Source: an uncultured Parabacteroides sp.
Lineage (GTDB): Bacteria > Bacteroidota > Bacteroidia > Bacteroidales > Tannerellaceae
NCBI GenBank assembly: GCA_900547435.1
Contig: URGO01000045.1
Coordinates: 1-20,688 of the forward strand
Direction of reading: 5' to 3'
Length of the DNA: 20,688 nt
Part shown: positions 12,138 through 19,676 of the stretch, piece after piece
Position numbering within the stretch: the first letter of the stretch is position 1
Layout: every line of letters starts with the position of its first letter
The notes under the pieces: model-generated
Databases searched by the model: none
Told to the model about the DNA's origin: nothing
The model's input: the letters and a program-made list of their open reading frames with translations, nothing else
Made by a program: the position numbers and the translations under genes

Positions 12138-14432
12138 ATGGAAGATACAAAAGATAAACAAAACACAATAAACCAGCAACCGGCTCAAGATGCGCCCGCG
12201 TTATCTCCGGATGAAAAGATGATTCAGGACGCATTCAACGATTTGCTGAACGACTATCTGAACTCGAATCATCGGCGTAAAGTGGAACGCATCACCAAAG
12301 CGTTCAATTTTGCCAAGCAAGCCCACGATGGCGTGAAACGCCGGTCGGGGGAGCCTTACATCATGCACCCCATCGCCGTAGCAAAGATTGTTAGTAGCGA
12401 AATGGGGATAGGCACAACCTCCATATGCTCGGCTTTGCTACAAGACGAGGTAGATGACACCGAATATACGGTCGAGGATATCCGCAATATGTTCGGCGAC
12501 AAAATAGCCCAAATCGTTGACGGGCTGACCAAGATTGCCGGAGGTATCTTTGGCGAACAGGCCTCGGCGCAAGCCGAAAACTTTCGTAAGTTGCTCCTGA
12601 CCATGAGCGATGATATCCGCGTCATCCTGATTAAGATAGCCGACCGCCTGCACAATATGCGCACATTAGGCTCGATGCTTCCTGCCAAACAATTCAAGAT
12701 AGCGGGCGAAACCCTCTATCTGTACGCTCCGTTGGCACATCGTCTGGGCTTGTTCTCCATCAAGACCGAACTGGAAGACCTGAGTTTCAAGTACGAACAT
12801 CCGCAAGAATACGAAGCGATTACCAAAAAACTGGAAGCTACCGCCCCGATACGCGAGCGCCTGTTCCAGCACTTTGCCGAACCGGTCGACGCCAAGCTGC
12901 AGGCCATGGGATTACACTATGAAATGAAAGCCCGTGTAAAATCGGTCTACTCGATTTGGAATAAAATGGAATCCAAAAAGGTTCCGTTCGAAGATATTTA
13001 CGACATTTATGCCGTGCGCATCATATTCGACCCGCTTCCCGGCGTGGACGAGAAAAAGCAATGCTGGGATATCTATTCGACCATTACAGATATCTACCGC
13101 ATCCGCCCGGATAGGATTCGCGACTGGGTGAGCCGCCCGAAAGCCAACGGGTATCAGGCGCTTCACGTTACCGTCATGGGACCGGACGGACAATGGGTGG
13201 AAATCCAAATCCGTAGCCGACGCATGGATGATATTGCCGAGAAGGGATTTGCCGCCCACTGGAAATATAAGGAACATCACGTAGAAGAGGATACCGAATT
13301 GGACAAATGGATTCAGACCATCCAGGAGATTCTGGAGAATCCGGACCCGAATGCGCTGGACTTCCTGGATACCATCAAGCTGAACCTGTTCTCGTCCGAA
13401 ATATTTGTCTTTACCCCGAAAGGAGATATTAAGACCTTGCCCCAGGGCGCAACGGCCCTCGACTTTGCCTATGCCTTGCACTCGGACGTAGGAAATAAAT
13501 GTATCGGAGCCAAAGTAAATCACCGGTTGGTACCGTTGAGCCACAAATTGGCCAGCGGAGACCAGGTAGAGGTACTGACCTCCCGTTCGCAAACGCCCCA
13601 ACCGGAGTGGCTGAACTTCGTTACCACGGCACGTGCCCGCACAAAAATCTCGGCCGTAATCCGGCGTTTGCGCAAAGATACGGTCAAGGGAGGCGAAAAT
13701 AAGGTATTGGAAGCCTTCCAGAAAGCCAATCTAGACGATTCTCCGCAGAACCTGGACAAGCTGGCCATGTATTACGGATTCAACAAACGGGATGATTTGT
13801 ATTATTCGGTAGAAAAGGGCGAAGTAGTCCTGCCGGATAATCTCCAGAAGATACTGAAAGGGAAAAATGATAACGTCCTGTTCAAATATGTAAAGCAGGC
13901 TTTGCGTATGGCCACGAAATCAAAATCGGATTCGAAAGAGCAGGAGGCCGAAGAAAAGCCCAAACCGGTCTACGACAAAAAGAAGCCTTATGTCCTCAAA
14001 GAGGAGGAATTTGAACGCAATTACGTGATTGCCGATTGTTGTAAGCCTATCCCGGGAGACGAATCGTTAGGATTCATCAACGATGACGGAACCGTAATCG
14101 TGCATAAGCGTTCCTGCCCGATTGCCATGCGCCTGAAGAGCAGTTTCGGCGAGCGCATCCTGAATACGGTCTGGAGCGGGCATCAATCCACCTATTTCGA
14201 AGCGACGTTAGAGGTTCGGGGTATTGACTCGTTGGGAGTTCTGCACGAAATCATCGATGTTATTTCCGAAGAATTCAATGTCTACATCATCCGCCTGTTG
14301 ATTGAAGCGAAAGATGGCGTATTCAAAGGACAAATCAAGATAAAAGTGCATGACGTGGAAGATATTCAAAAGCTCTGCGTCCGATTGTCCAAGATAAAGA
14401 GTATACAATCCGTTTCCCGTGTAGCCGATTAA
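12138..14432 (+). CDS. rel: RelA/SpoT-family (p)ppGpp synthetase with altered hydrolase motif
   Basis: RelA/SpoT homologs make the alarmone (p)ppGpp from ATP and GDP/GTP on starvation; many also hydrolyse it. Domains in the 764-residue product: an HD hydrolase-type domain (about 45-200), synthetase (about 250-380), TGS (about 415-475), a zinc-finger-like segment (CCKPIPGD at 633-640) and a C-terminal ACT domain (about 690-764). The synthetase looks intact: RIRD at 326-329 (RxKD type), KANGYQALH and EIQIR (Glu355, Gln357). In the HD domain, RRSGEPYIMHP, QAENFRKLLL and DIRVILIKIADRLHN are conserved. The core HDxxED reads QDEVDD: His is replaced by Gln102 and the Glu by Asp106. Since that His binds the catalytic manganese, hydrolysis is probably weak or lost, implying a second homolog elsewhere for ppGpp removal. 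The gene has its own promoter. Confidence 0.94.
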   Translation: MEDTKDKQNTINQQPAQDAPALSPDEKMIQDAFNDLLNDYLNSNHRRKVERITKAFNFAKQAHDGVKRRSGEPYIMHPIAVAKIVSSEMGIGTTSICSALLQDEVDDTEYTVEDIRNMFGDKIAQIVDGLTKIAGGIFGEQASAQAENFRKLLLTMSDDIRVILIKIADRLHNMRTLGSMLPAKQFKIAGETLYLYAPLAHRLGLFSIKTELEDLSFKYEHPQEYEAITKKLEATAPIRERLFQHFAEPVDAKLQAMGLHYEMKARVKSVYSIWNKMESKKVPFEDIYDIYAVRIIFDPLPGVDEKKQCWDIYSTITDIYRIRPDRIRDWVSRPKANGYQALHVTVMGPDGQWVEIQIRSRRMDDIAEKGFAAHWKYKEHHVEEDTELDKWIQTIQEILENPDPNALDFLDTIKLNLFSSEIFVFTPKGDIKTLPQGATALDFAYALHSDVGNKCIGAKVNHRLVPLSHKLASGDQVEVLTSRSQTPQPEWLNFVTTARARTKISAVIRRLRKDTVKGGENKVLEAFQKANLDDSPQNLDKLAMYYGFNKRDDLYYSVEKGEVVLPDNLQKILKGKNDNVLFKYVKQALRMATKSKSDSKEQEAEEKPKPVYDKKKPYVLKEEEFERNYVIADCCKPIPGDESLGFINDDGTVIVHKRSCPIAMRLKSSFGERILNTVWSGHQSTYFEATLEVRGIDSLGVLHEIIDVISEEFNVYIIRLLIEAKDGVFKGQIKIKVHDVEDIQKLCVRLSKIKSIQSVSRVAD

Positions 14433-14459
14433 GGCTACACAGAGGGGGCATTGTTTTTT
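14416..14459 (+). terminator. Hairpin at the end of the RelA/SpoT gene
   Basis: GTGTAGCC (14419-14426) pairs perfectly with GGCTACAC (14433-14440), and the 6-nt loop holds the stop codon. CCC at 14416-14418 can extend the stem across a bulge to GGG. A run of six T follows at 14454-14459, farther from the stem than in a classical terminator, so efficiency is uncertain. It also lies just beyond the stop of the convergent GT90 gene. Confidence 0.5.
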
Positions 14460-14460
14460 C

Positions 14461-15444
14461 TTAATGAAGGGAATACGTCCCGGTCTTTTCAAAATATTTC
14501 TGTAAGACAAGGAGAGAGATAAGTTTTTCCCTTTTCGTATCACGAAACTGGGCTACATATTCATGCGCATGGCGGATAATGGAAAGAGCCTCATCCTCAT
14601 GTTCGATGTAATAACGCAGGCGTTCTTCCAAATCAGACAGGTCTTCCTTGATTTCAATATAATGATAATTCGGAATGAGACGCCCTTCCATGAACCAAGT
14701 CTCGCAAGTAGGACGGGGCATAACCGCTATTGAATTGGAAGACATAATCCATTTCAGATTGCTGGCCACGTCATTTCCCTCCAATGCCAAGATAAACTTG
14801 TAAGAAAGATGGTCAAAAATCCGCAATTTCTCCTTTTGCCATTCTTTCGGATCGTCCGGATGATGCCCTACATCCCCCAAATCGCACATAGGATGATTGA
14901 AATACATTTCCAACAACCGATACCAGATTGGTTTTCCATGTATTTTTCCCCGAAATATAACCTTGTTCATTTTCTTCCGGAAGGGAATCTTGTCATTGAC
15001 AAATACAAAATGGCGCACTTTGTCTAATTTCATCAGTACGGAGTTTGCATTATCCGGAGATAACGGCCGGCTCTTGACGATTGTCGGGTATTGCGGCACA
15101 TACACAATATCCCCCGGAAGATGCAGCCAATGTAAACCTTTCGGGAACCAGCGTGTAAACTCATAAGTATCGAAATAATACACTTTCTGGCTCTTCGGCA
15201 TCCGATGTTCAGCCAATGTCGGAGTGTCATCCGGAAGCCGGACAGGATGTGAAAGCTTGCAATAATAATTCACCCGGTCAAGTATGTACTCTTTATCCTC
15301 TCTTTTAGCGAGCACAGACAAATATTCCATTCTCTTATGCCGGAAATAAGCCATCGGCATCAGCTGACGAAGCATATTTTTCCCATAATAAATAAACTTC
15401 GGATTCTTTCCACTTCTAAATGTATAAAGCAAATTATGAAACAT
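14461..15444 (-). CDS. Glycosyltransferase family 90 (CAP10/LpsA-like)
   Basis: GT90 enzymes transfer sugars (xylose or glucose in known members); bacterial relatives such as LpsA act on lipopolysaccharide or capsule glycans in the cytoplasm. The 327-residue product has the typical C-terminal half. This includes VIFRGKIHGKPIWYRLLEMY near 162-181, LSYKFILALEGNDVASNLKW at 213-232, then SSNSIAVMPRPTCETWFMEGRLIPNYHYIEI. There is no signal peptide or membrane segment. It is the last gene of the minus-strand run, 12 nt after the epimerase. This pairing suggests a two-step change to a surface glycan; donor and acceptor sugars cannot be inferred. Confidence 0.85.
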   Translation of the reverse strand: MFHNLLYTFRSGKNPKFIYYGKNMLRQLMPMAYFRHKRMEYLSVLAKREDKEYILDRVNYYCKLSHPVRLPDDTPTLAEHRMPKSQKVYYFDTYEFTRWFPKGLHWLHLPGDIVYVPQYPTIVKSRPLSPDNANSVLMKLDKVRHFVFVNDKIPFRKKMNKVIFRGKIHGKPIWYRLLEMYFNHPMCDLGDVGHHPDDPKEWQKEKLRIFDHLSYKFILALEGNDVASNLKWIMSSNSIAVMPRPTCETWFMEGRLIPNYHYIEIKEDLSDLEERLRYYIEHEDEALSIIRHAHEYVAQFRDTKREKLISLLVLQKYFEKTGTYSLH

Positions 15445-15456
15445 AACAAAAATATA

Positions 15457-16470
15457 TTATAACCATTTCTCTCTTTTATACCAGGCAATGCTCTCTTCCA
15501 GGCCTTTATGGAGCGGATACTCGGCTCGGAAGTGTAAATCCTCCTGCAACGGGGTAATATCGCAAATCCAGTTCCGTTGTTTCAGGATTTGATATTTATC
15601 ACTATTCAAGGTCATGCTTTTATGCATCCATTTTCCTACTCTCTCTGAAACAAGGCACGCGATATGTGCCAAAGGCAACGGGACACGCGCATGGAACACA
15701 TGCTTCTTTCCCAAAATATCCTGAACCATCCGGGCAAACGAAGCATCGGTATGCACATCTCCATCCGCCACAAAATATTCTTTATTGCGGACTTCCTCTT
15801 TTTCCAAAGCATCAAAAGCCACACGGGCCAGATCTTTCACATAGATAAAGGTTATCCGTTGCGGAATACGTCCTACGGCGAAATCAAATCCGGACTGAAT
15901 GCTTTGTATCTCCAGGAAATAATCCCGTTCGCCCGGTCCATAGACTCCCGTCGGACGGAGAATCACATACGGAAAGGCTTGTTGCCGGCGCACATAATTC
16001 TCGGCTTCCAACTTGCTCTTTCCGTAGGCGGTATTCGGACGTTGCGGGTCGGTCAGCCGGATAGGAGAAAATCCCTCCTCGTCACCTTGTCCGAAACTAC
16101 TCAGGCTGCTCATCAGCAAAAATTTGGATGGCGGACACTTCTCGGCCAACGCATTCAGGAAACGATGCGTATTTCCCGCATTGACTTCAAAGAAATCCGC
16201 TTTATTCAACGTTTTGGTCAGTCCGGCATTATGAATCACATAATCCCAGGCGCCCTCTTTTGCGACAAAATCCGCCAACTGAGCTTTCAATGCCTCCTCA
16301 TCTTTATAATTCAAATCCATAAAACGGATGCGCTCATCCTGTAAATGCGCCCTGCTGCTATGCGAACGGACACCGGCCCATACCTCATACCCACGCTTCA
16401 ACGCCTCATCCGTCAGAAAACCTCCGATAAATCCGCTCGCCCCTGTTATCAATACCTTACGTTGTCTCAT
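15457..16470 (-). CDS. NAD-dependent epimerase/dehydratase (extended SDR)
   Basis: The 337-residue product is an extended short-chain dehydrogenase/reductase, a fold used mainly on nucleotide sugars. The NAD(P)-binding motif TGASGFIG is at residues 9-16. An Asp follows the second strand (MDLNYKD), the third strand carries VIHNAG, the catalytic Ser lies in MSSLSSFG (121-127) and the YxxxK pair is Tyr149/Lys153. RPTGVYGPGERDY is the usual substrate-side loop. Its start overlaps the stop of the small membrane protein by 4 nt (ATGA), and the GT90 gene follows after 12 nt. This suggests a role in making or modifying an envelope sugar, but 3-beta-HSD-like or reductase activity on other substrates cannot be excluded. 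Confidence 0.87.
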   Translation of the reverse strand: MRQRKVLITGASGFIGGFLTDEALKRGYEVWAGVRSHSSRAHLQDERIRFMDLNYKDEEALKAQLADFVAKEGAWDYVIHNAGLTKTLNKADFFEVNAGNTHRFLNALAEKCPPSKFLLMSSLSSFGQGDEEGFSPIRLTDPQRPNTAYGKSKLEAENYVRRQQAFPYVILRPTGVYGPGERDYFLEIQSIQSGFDFAVGRIPQRITFIYVKDLARVAFDALEKEEVRNKEYFVADGDVHTDASFARMVQDILGKKHVFHARVPLPLAHIACLVSERVGKWMHKSMTLNSDKYQILKQRNWICDITPLQEDLHFRAEYPLHKGLEESIAWYKREKWL

Positions 16471-16703
16471 TCTTCGTTATTTCTCATATAATAAATGTAA
16501 TAATACCACAACAGACCAATCCAGTTCAATACGACAATCGTCAGCATCCAGAGCAATTTCTGCTTCGTACTGATAAATGGATTTTGGGAAACGGCCTTAC
16601 ATCCGAACAAAATTACCGCGATACCGATAATCGTCCCGATTTCCAACAATCCGATAAATGCTAAAATAGAAGTTATCATAGGCTTATTCGCTACAATGTT
16701 CAT
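16467..16703 (-). CDS. Small two-helix membrane protein (PLDc_N-like)
   Basis: This is a 78-residue protein with two membrane segments (about 10-33 and 49-71). The second, LWMLTIVVLNWIGLLWYYYIYY followed by a short polar tail, resembles the PLDc_N domain, a small membrane hairpin found alone or before phospholipase D-type domains. No catalytic HKD motif is present. The 16703 start overlaps the ABC ATPase by 20 nt. An in-frame ATG at 16679 would start 4 nt after the ATPase stop and remove eight residues, and is equally plausible. It ends in a 4-nt overlap with the epimerase. It is far too small to act as the missing ABC permease. Confidence 0.7.
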   Translation of the reverse strand: MNIVANKPMITSILAFIGLLEIGTIIGIAVILFGCKAVSQNPFISTKQKLLWMLTIVVLNWIGLLWYYYIYYMRNNEE

Positions 16704-17454
16704 GATTCTTTAATACACGATGCGGAAGATTCCCGTGTCCGATAAGTTCGATGGGACAAGCATACTTCTCATTGAGCCAATCGGCCGACACATCCGCACC
16801 GGAATGATAGTGTAGCGTCTCATTCACGCACGCGATATTTTTCACCATAGACAATACCGTCCCGATATCATGGGAAACCAGAATAATCGCACTCTCCCGG
16901 TTGATTTCCGTCAGTAACTGATAGAATTTCGATTCGAAACGCTTATCGACATACGAATTCGGTTCGTCCAATATCAGCACCTGCGGGCGCGAGACGATGG
17001 AGCGTCCCAGCAAAACACGTTGCAATTGGCCTCCGGACAATTCCGCTATGGAACGCTTCTGCAAATCTTCCAGCCCCATCTGACGGATTACCTCGTCGAT
17101 ACGTTGCAATTGCTCCGGACGATACCCCCGGAAACGAGGCTTTTCTGCGGCCAGTCCGGAAGCAACGACCTCATGCACGGAAATAGGGAACTTCCGGTCT
17201 ATATGGCTCATCTGCGGAAGATAGCCGATTTTCAGTTCATCCGTCTCTTTCCCCTCCCGGAAGAAACGGATTGTCCCCTGCTTGGGAGAAAGCAAACCGA
17301 GGATTACCTTCAACAGAGTGGTCTTCCCTCCCCCGTTCGGACCGATAATACCCAGAAAGTCTTTTTCCCCGATATCGAGGGAGACATCCCGGAGCACAAT
17401 CTTATTCTCATATCCAGCGGTTATTCCTTTTAATTCAATCAACTTATTCATCAT
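16684..17454 (-). CDS. znuC: Metal ABC transporter ATP-binding protein (ZnuC/MntB type)
   Basis: The 256-residue ATPase powers import of a divalent metal delivered by the lipoprotein encoded just upstream. It carries Walker A GPNGGGKTT, the Q-loop GYLPQMSHID, the signature LSGGQLQRV, Walker B VLILDEP and the H-loop VSHD. The C-terminal stretch is His-rich (TLHYHSG, IGHGNLPHRVLKNHEH), as in zinc- and manganese-importer ATPases, so metal rather than another substrate is likely. Zinc versus manganese is not decidable here. Its start (17454, or 17451 from a second ATG) overlaps the end of the substrate-binding gene by about 10 nt. The expected ZnuB-type permease does not follow; a small membrane protein does. 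Confidence 0.88.
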   Translation of the reverse strand: MMNKLIELKGITAGYENKIVLRDVSLDIGEKDFLGIIGPNGGGKTTLLKVILGLLSPKQGTIRFFREGKETDELKIGYLPQMSHIDRKFPISVHEVVASGLAAEKPRFRGYRPEQLQRIDEVIRQMGLEDLQKRSIAELSGGQLQRVLLGRSIVSRPQVLILDEPNSYVDKRFESKFYQLLTEINRESAIILVSHDIGTVLSMVKNIACVNETLHYHSGADVSADWLNEKYACPIELIGHGNLPHRVLKNHEHCSE

Positions 17455-18307
17455 CTCCGGCTATTATTTTTGCCAAATTAATCATCTCCTCTTTCCAGTC
17501 GTAGGCCAGCGGATTGATGCGAACCAACCGGCATCCGGTCTCTTCAGCTATCAGTTCGGCATTCTTCTGATCAAATTCTTGCTGGACAAACACCACCTTA
17601 GCCTGCGAAGCGCGTGCCGTCTCAATCAGTTCCGTCAATTGAGCCGGCGAAGGTTCTTTCCCGTCCAGCTCAATACAAAGCTGATTCAACCCGAATTCTT
17701 GGGCGAAATAGGTCAATGCCGGATGATAGATTATAAATGAGGTCCCCTTATAGGGTTCCAACAAACGACTCATCTGCATCTTCGTATCTTCTATCTCCTG
17801 CATCAAGGAATCATAACGTAACGCATAATCCGCCTTATGCTCCAGATTCAATGACGATAAAGCATCCCGTACATTCCGGGCAATGACCTGGGCGCCACGG
17901 ATAGAGGTCCAGATATGCGGGTCGACCGAACCGTGATGATGCGAATCCGGCTCTTCATTCTCGATAAATGTCATGCCTTTGGACAGGTCAAACACCTGCA
18001 TGTGCGGATTCTGTTCCTCCAGATTTTTCATCCAGGCCTGTTCAAAACCGATATAACCTATCCGAAGATAAGCACGACTTTGCCCTATCCGCATCATCTG
18101 CTTCGGGGTCGGGTCGTATGTTTCCGGACTTTGCCCCGAAGGAATCACACAATTCACCGTAAAGTCCGCCCCGCCAATCTTCTCAACAAAATAACGCTGA
18201 GGCTCGATGGTTACAGAGACAAGCGCCTCTTTCTCGGTAGAAGAAGACGTACACCCCACCATCAGAAAGAGCATCAATACATATAAGATAGCATATTTCA
18301 CTTTCAT
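17444..18307 (-). CDS. znuA: Metal ABC transporter substrate-binding lipoprotein (ZnuA family)
   Basis: This is a cluster A-I solute-binding protein of 287 residues for zinc or manganese. The signal sequence MKVKYAILYVLMLFLMVGC ends in a lipobox with Cys19, so the protein is membrane-anchored. Metal-site segments are visible: the first-ligand loop GQSPETYDPTP, a short His-rich loop (DSHHHG), DPHIW with the second-ligand His, YHPALTYFAQEFGL with the third, and EFDQKNAELIAEETG in the C-terminal lobe. The first ligand, usually His in P-H-x-Y, is Glu in PETYD. I chose the ATG at 18307 because the signal peptide begins there and the -7 box lies upstream. The frame is open back to 18379, but that would start within array C before the promoter. 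First gene of a five-gene minus-strand run. Confidence 0.9.
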   Translation of the reverse strand: MKVKYAILYVLMLFLMVGCTSSSTEKEALVSVTIEPQRYFVEKIGGADFTVNCVIPSGQSPETYDPTPKQMMRIGQSRAYLRIGYIGFEQAWMKNLEEQNPHMQVFDLSKGMTFIENEEPDSHHHGSVDPHIWTSIRGAQVIARNVRDALSSLNLEHKADYALRYDSLMQEIEDTKMQMSRLLEPYKGTSFIIYHPALTYFAQEFGLNQLCIELDGKEPSPAQLTELIETARASQAKVVFVQQEFDQKNAELIAEETGCRLVRINPLAYDWKEEMINLAKIIAGDDE

Positions 18308-18325
18308 CCGCTGATTCTTTTTTTG

Positions 18326-18333
18326 CAAAGATA
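18326..18333 (-). promoter_or_regulatory. Promoter -7 box for the znuA run
   Basis: On the minus strand this reads TATCTTTG, matching TAnnTTTG. A TTG (plus-strand CAA at 18352-18354) lies 18 bases upstream, the same spacing as in the DUF3267-pair promoter. That TTG falls inside the first arm of array C. The leader before the 18307 start would be about a dozen bases. Confidence 0.65.
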
Positions 18334-18347
18334 GCGTTTTTCGGAGA

Positions 18348-18406
18348 GTTTCAAGGCATGAAACTCCGGTTTCGTCCAATGAAACTCCAGTTTCATCCCA
18401 TGAAAC
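18348..18406. repeat. Array C: alternating GTTTCAT / ATGAAAC arms between divergent promoters
   Basis: Three palindromic units follow one another: GTTTCAA and ATGAAAC around GGC, GTTTCGT and ATGAAAC around CCA, GTTTCAT and ATGAAAC around CCC. The units are joined by TCCG and TCCA. Palindrome centres are exactly 21 bp apart (18356, 18377, 18398). A degenerate fourth unit may extend to about 18429, where CGAAAC appears two bases out of phase. The array fills the space between the minus-strand znuA promoter and the plus-strand kinase promoter and overlaps the -33 region of the former. Confidence 0.85.
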
Positions 18407-18440
18407 TCAAACATTCCCCGCAACGAAACAAGTAAATTCT

Positions 18441-18448
18441 TATATTTG
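18441..18448 (+). promoter_or_regulatory. Promoter -7 box for the two-component system
   Basis: TATATTTG matches TAnnTTTG and lies 30 bases before the kinase ATG. There is no clear TTG at the -33 position; that region falls at the degenerate end of array C. An AGGA six bases before the ATG provides a ribosome site. Confidence 0.6.
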
Positions 18449-18470
18449 CAGGTCGAATAAAGGAAACACA

Positions 18471-19676
18471 ATGGAAAAGTCGTTCTATATGATTTTAGTG
18501 GCCATCGCCGGGATTGCCGTAATCTATCTCTCCGGAGAATGGATCGGACGCGGCTATGCGCTAATCAACGAACGGCTCTCCCGACAAGTATATGAGGCGT
18601 ATGGGAAAGCTACGGAACGGCATACCGCCGATACCACGCTCCAACTGGCCGACCTTTTCCGGCAGGAATTGAACCGATACGACCTGGAACGCGTGGCTTT
18701 CCGGCTGGACACAGTACCTCTGACCGATAGCGTCACCTTGCGTTCCGACATTCATTATGCGGAAGATTACGATAGCTTGCTACATATCCAACAGACCTTT
18801 GTCTATCCGATTAGCGAACAATCCGGCGTGCGCGCGGATATCCTGAATCCACGGGCAGGCTCTATCGGCAAATTACTCTATAGCTTTTTCGGGACACTAA
18901 TCGGGCTGGTGGTCCTTTTCTGGGGGATTGCCCGGCAAATAAAGATTATCAAGCGACAAGATGACCTGGCACGTATGCGCGAGGATTTCTCGTATGCCAT
19001 GGTGCATGACATGAAAACGCCTTTAAGCTCCATTTTAATGGGGACACGGATCCTGAGAAGCGGAAAACTGGATAGCAAACCGGAAAAGAAAGCGAAATAT
19101 TTCGATATCATGGAAGAAGAGGCGCAGCATCTGTTGGCATTGACCAACAAAGTGCTGACCATCTCGAAGCTGGAACATGGGCAATTGCTTTTGGAAAAGA
19201 CCTGGTTCCCCCTCCGCCCGATGCTGGAGGAATTGACGCAACTCTTTTCCGCCAAATCCGGAAAGCCGGTTTCTTTCCGGCTGGAAATAGAGACGGATAA
19301 AATCTACGGGGATGAAGAATACCTGAAGGAGGCCGTGAGCAACCTGATTGACAATGCCGTGAAATACTCGAAAGAGTCGGTCGATATCCGCATTGCGACT
19401 TGCCTATACGACAATTATGTACAGATAAAAGTTAAAGATAATGGAATAGGCATCTCACTCGCCGCACAAAATCACATCTTCGACAAGTTCGACCGAGGGG
19501 CATTCGACCGGAAAAGCCCTACCGACCGGGTGCCGGGATTCGGTTTAGGACTGAACTACGTGATGAATGTAACCCGTTCGCACGGTGGCTATGTCGGCGT
19601 GGAGAGCCAGGAAGGGAAATACAGCGAGTTTACCCTCTCCATCCCTTTACCCACAGAAGAGGAGGAAACAAAATGA
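18471..19676 (+). CDS. Membrane sensor histidine kinase
   Basis: The 401-residue kinase has membrane segments at about 6-22 and 135-153 enclosing a periplasmic sensor region of some 110 residues with no motif I recognise. The cytoplasmic part has the H-box FSYAMVHDMKTPLSS with phospho-accepting His179. It continues with the N-box NLIDNAVKYS, G1 DNGIGIS, the F-box FDKFDRGAF and G2 GFGLGL, so it is a complete HisKA/HATPase_c kinase. No HAMP domain is evident; the second membrane segment runs almost straight into the dimerisation helix. The stop overlaps the regulator start by 4 nt, so the two are co-translated partners. The gene diverges from the metal-uptake run, but the stimulus is unknown. 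Confidence 0.92.
   Translation: MEKSFYMILVAIAGIAVIYLSGEWIGRGYALINERLSRQVYEAYGKATERHTADTTLQLADLFRQELNRYDLERVAFRLDTVPLTDSVTLRSDIHYAEDYDSLLHIQQTFVYPISEQSGVRADILNPRAGSIGKLLYSFFGTLIGLVVLFWGIARQIKIIKRQDDLARMREDFSYAMVHDMKTPLSSILMGTRILRSGKLDSKPEKKAKYFDIMEEEAQHLLALTNKVLTISKLEHGQLLLEKTWFPLRPMLEELTQLFSAKSGKPVSFRLEIETDKIYGDEEYLKEAVSNLIDNAVKYSKESVDIRIATCLYDNYVQIKVKDNGIGISLAAQNHIFDKFDRGAFDRKSPTDRVPGFGLGLNYVMNVTRSHGGYVGVESQEGKYSEFTLSIPLPTEEEETK

Noticed and set aside
16467..16703. Small membrane protein as the missing metal permease
   Set aside because: It has only two membrane helices and 78 residues, whereas ZnuB-type permeases have about eight helices and some 260-290 residues.
18308..18379. 24-residue N-terminal extension of the ZnuA-family protein
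   Set aside because: The extension starts upstream of the -7 box and inside array C. The signal peptide begins at the ATG at 18307.
18348..18406. Array C as a classical Zur or Fur operator
   Set aside because: The GTTTCAT/ATGAAAC arms with 21-bp tandem units do not match the Zur or Fur box consensus sequences I know. Binding by some other regulator remains possible.
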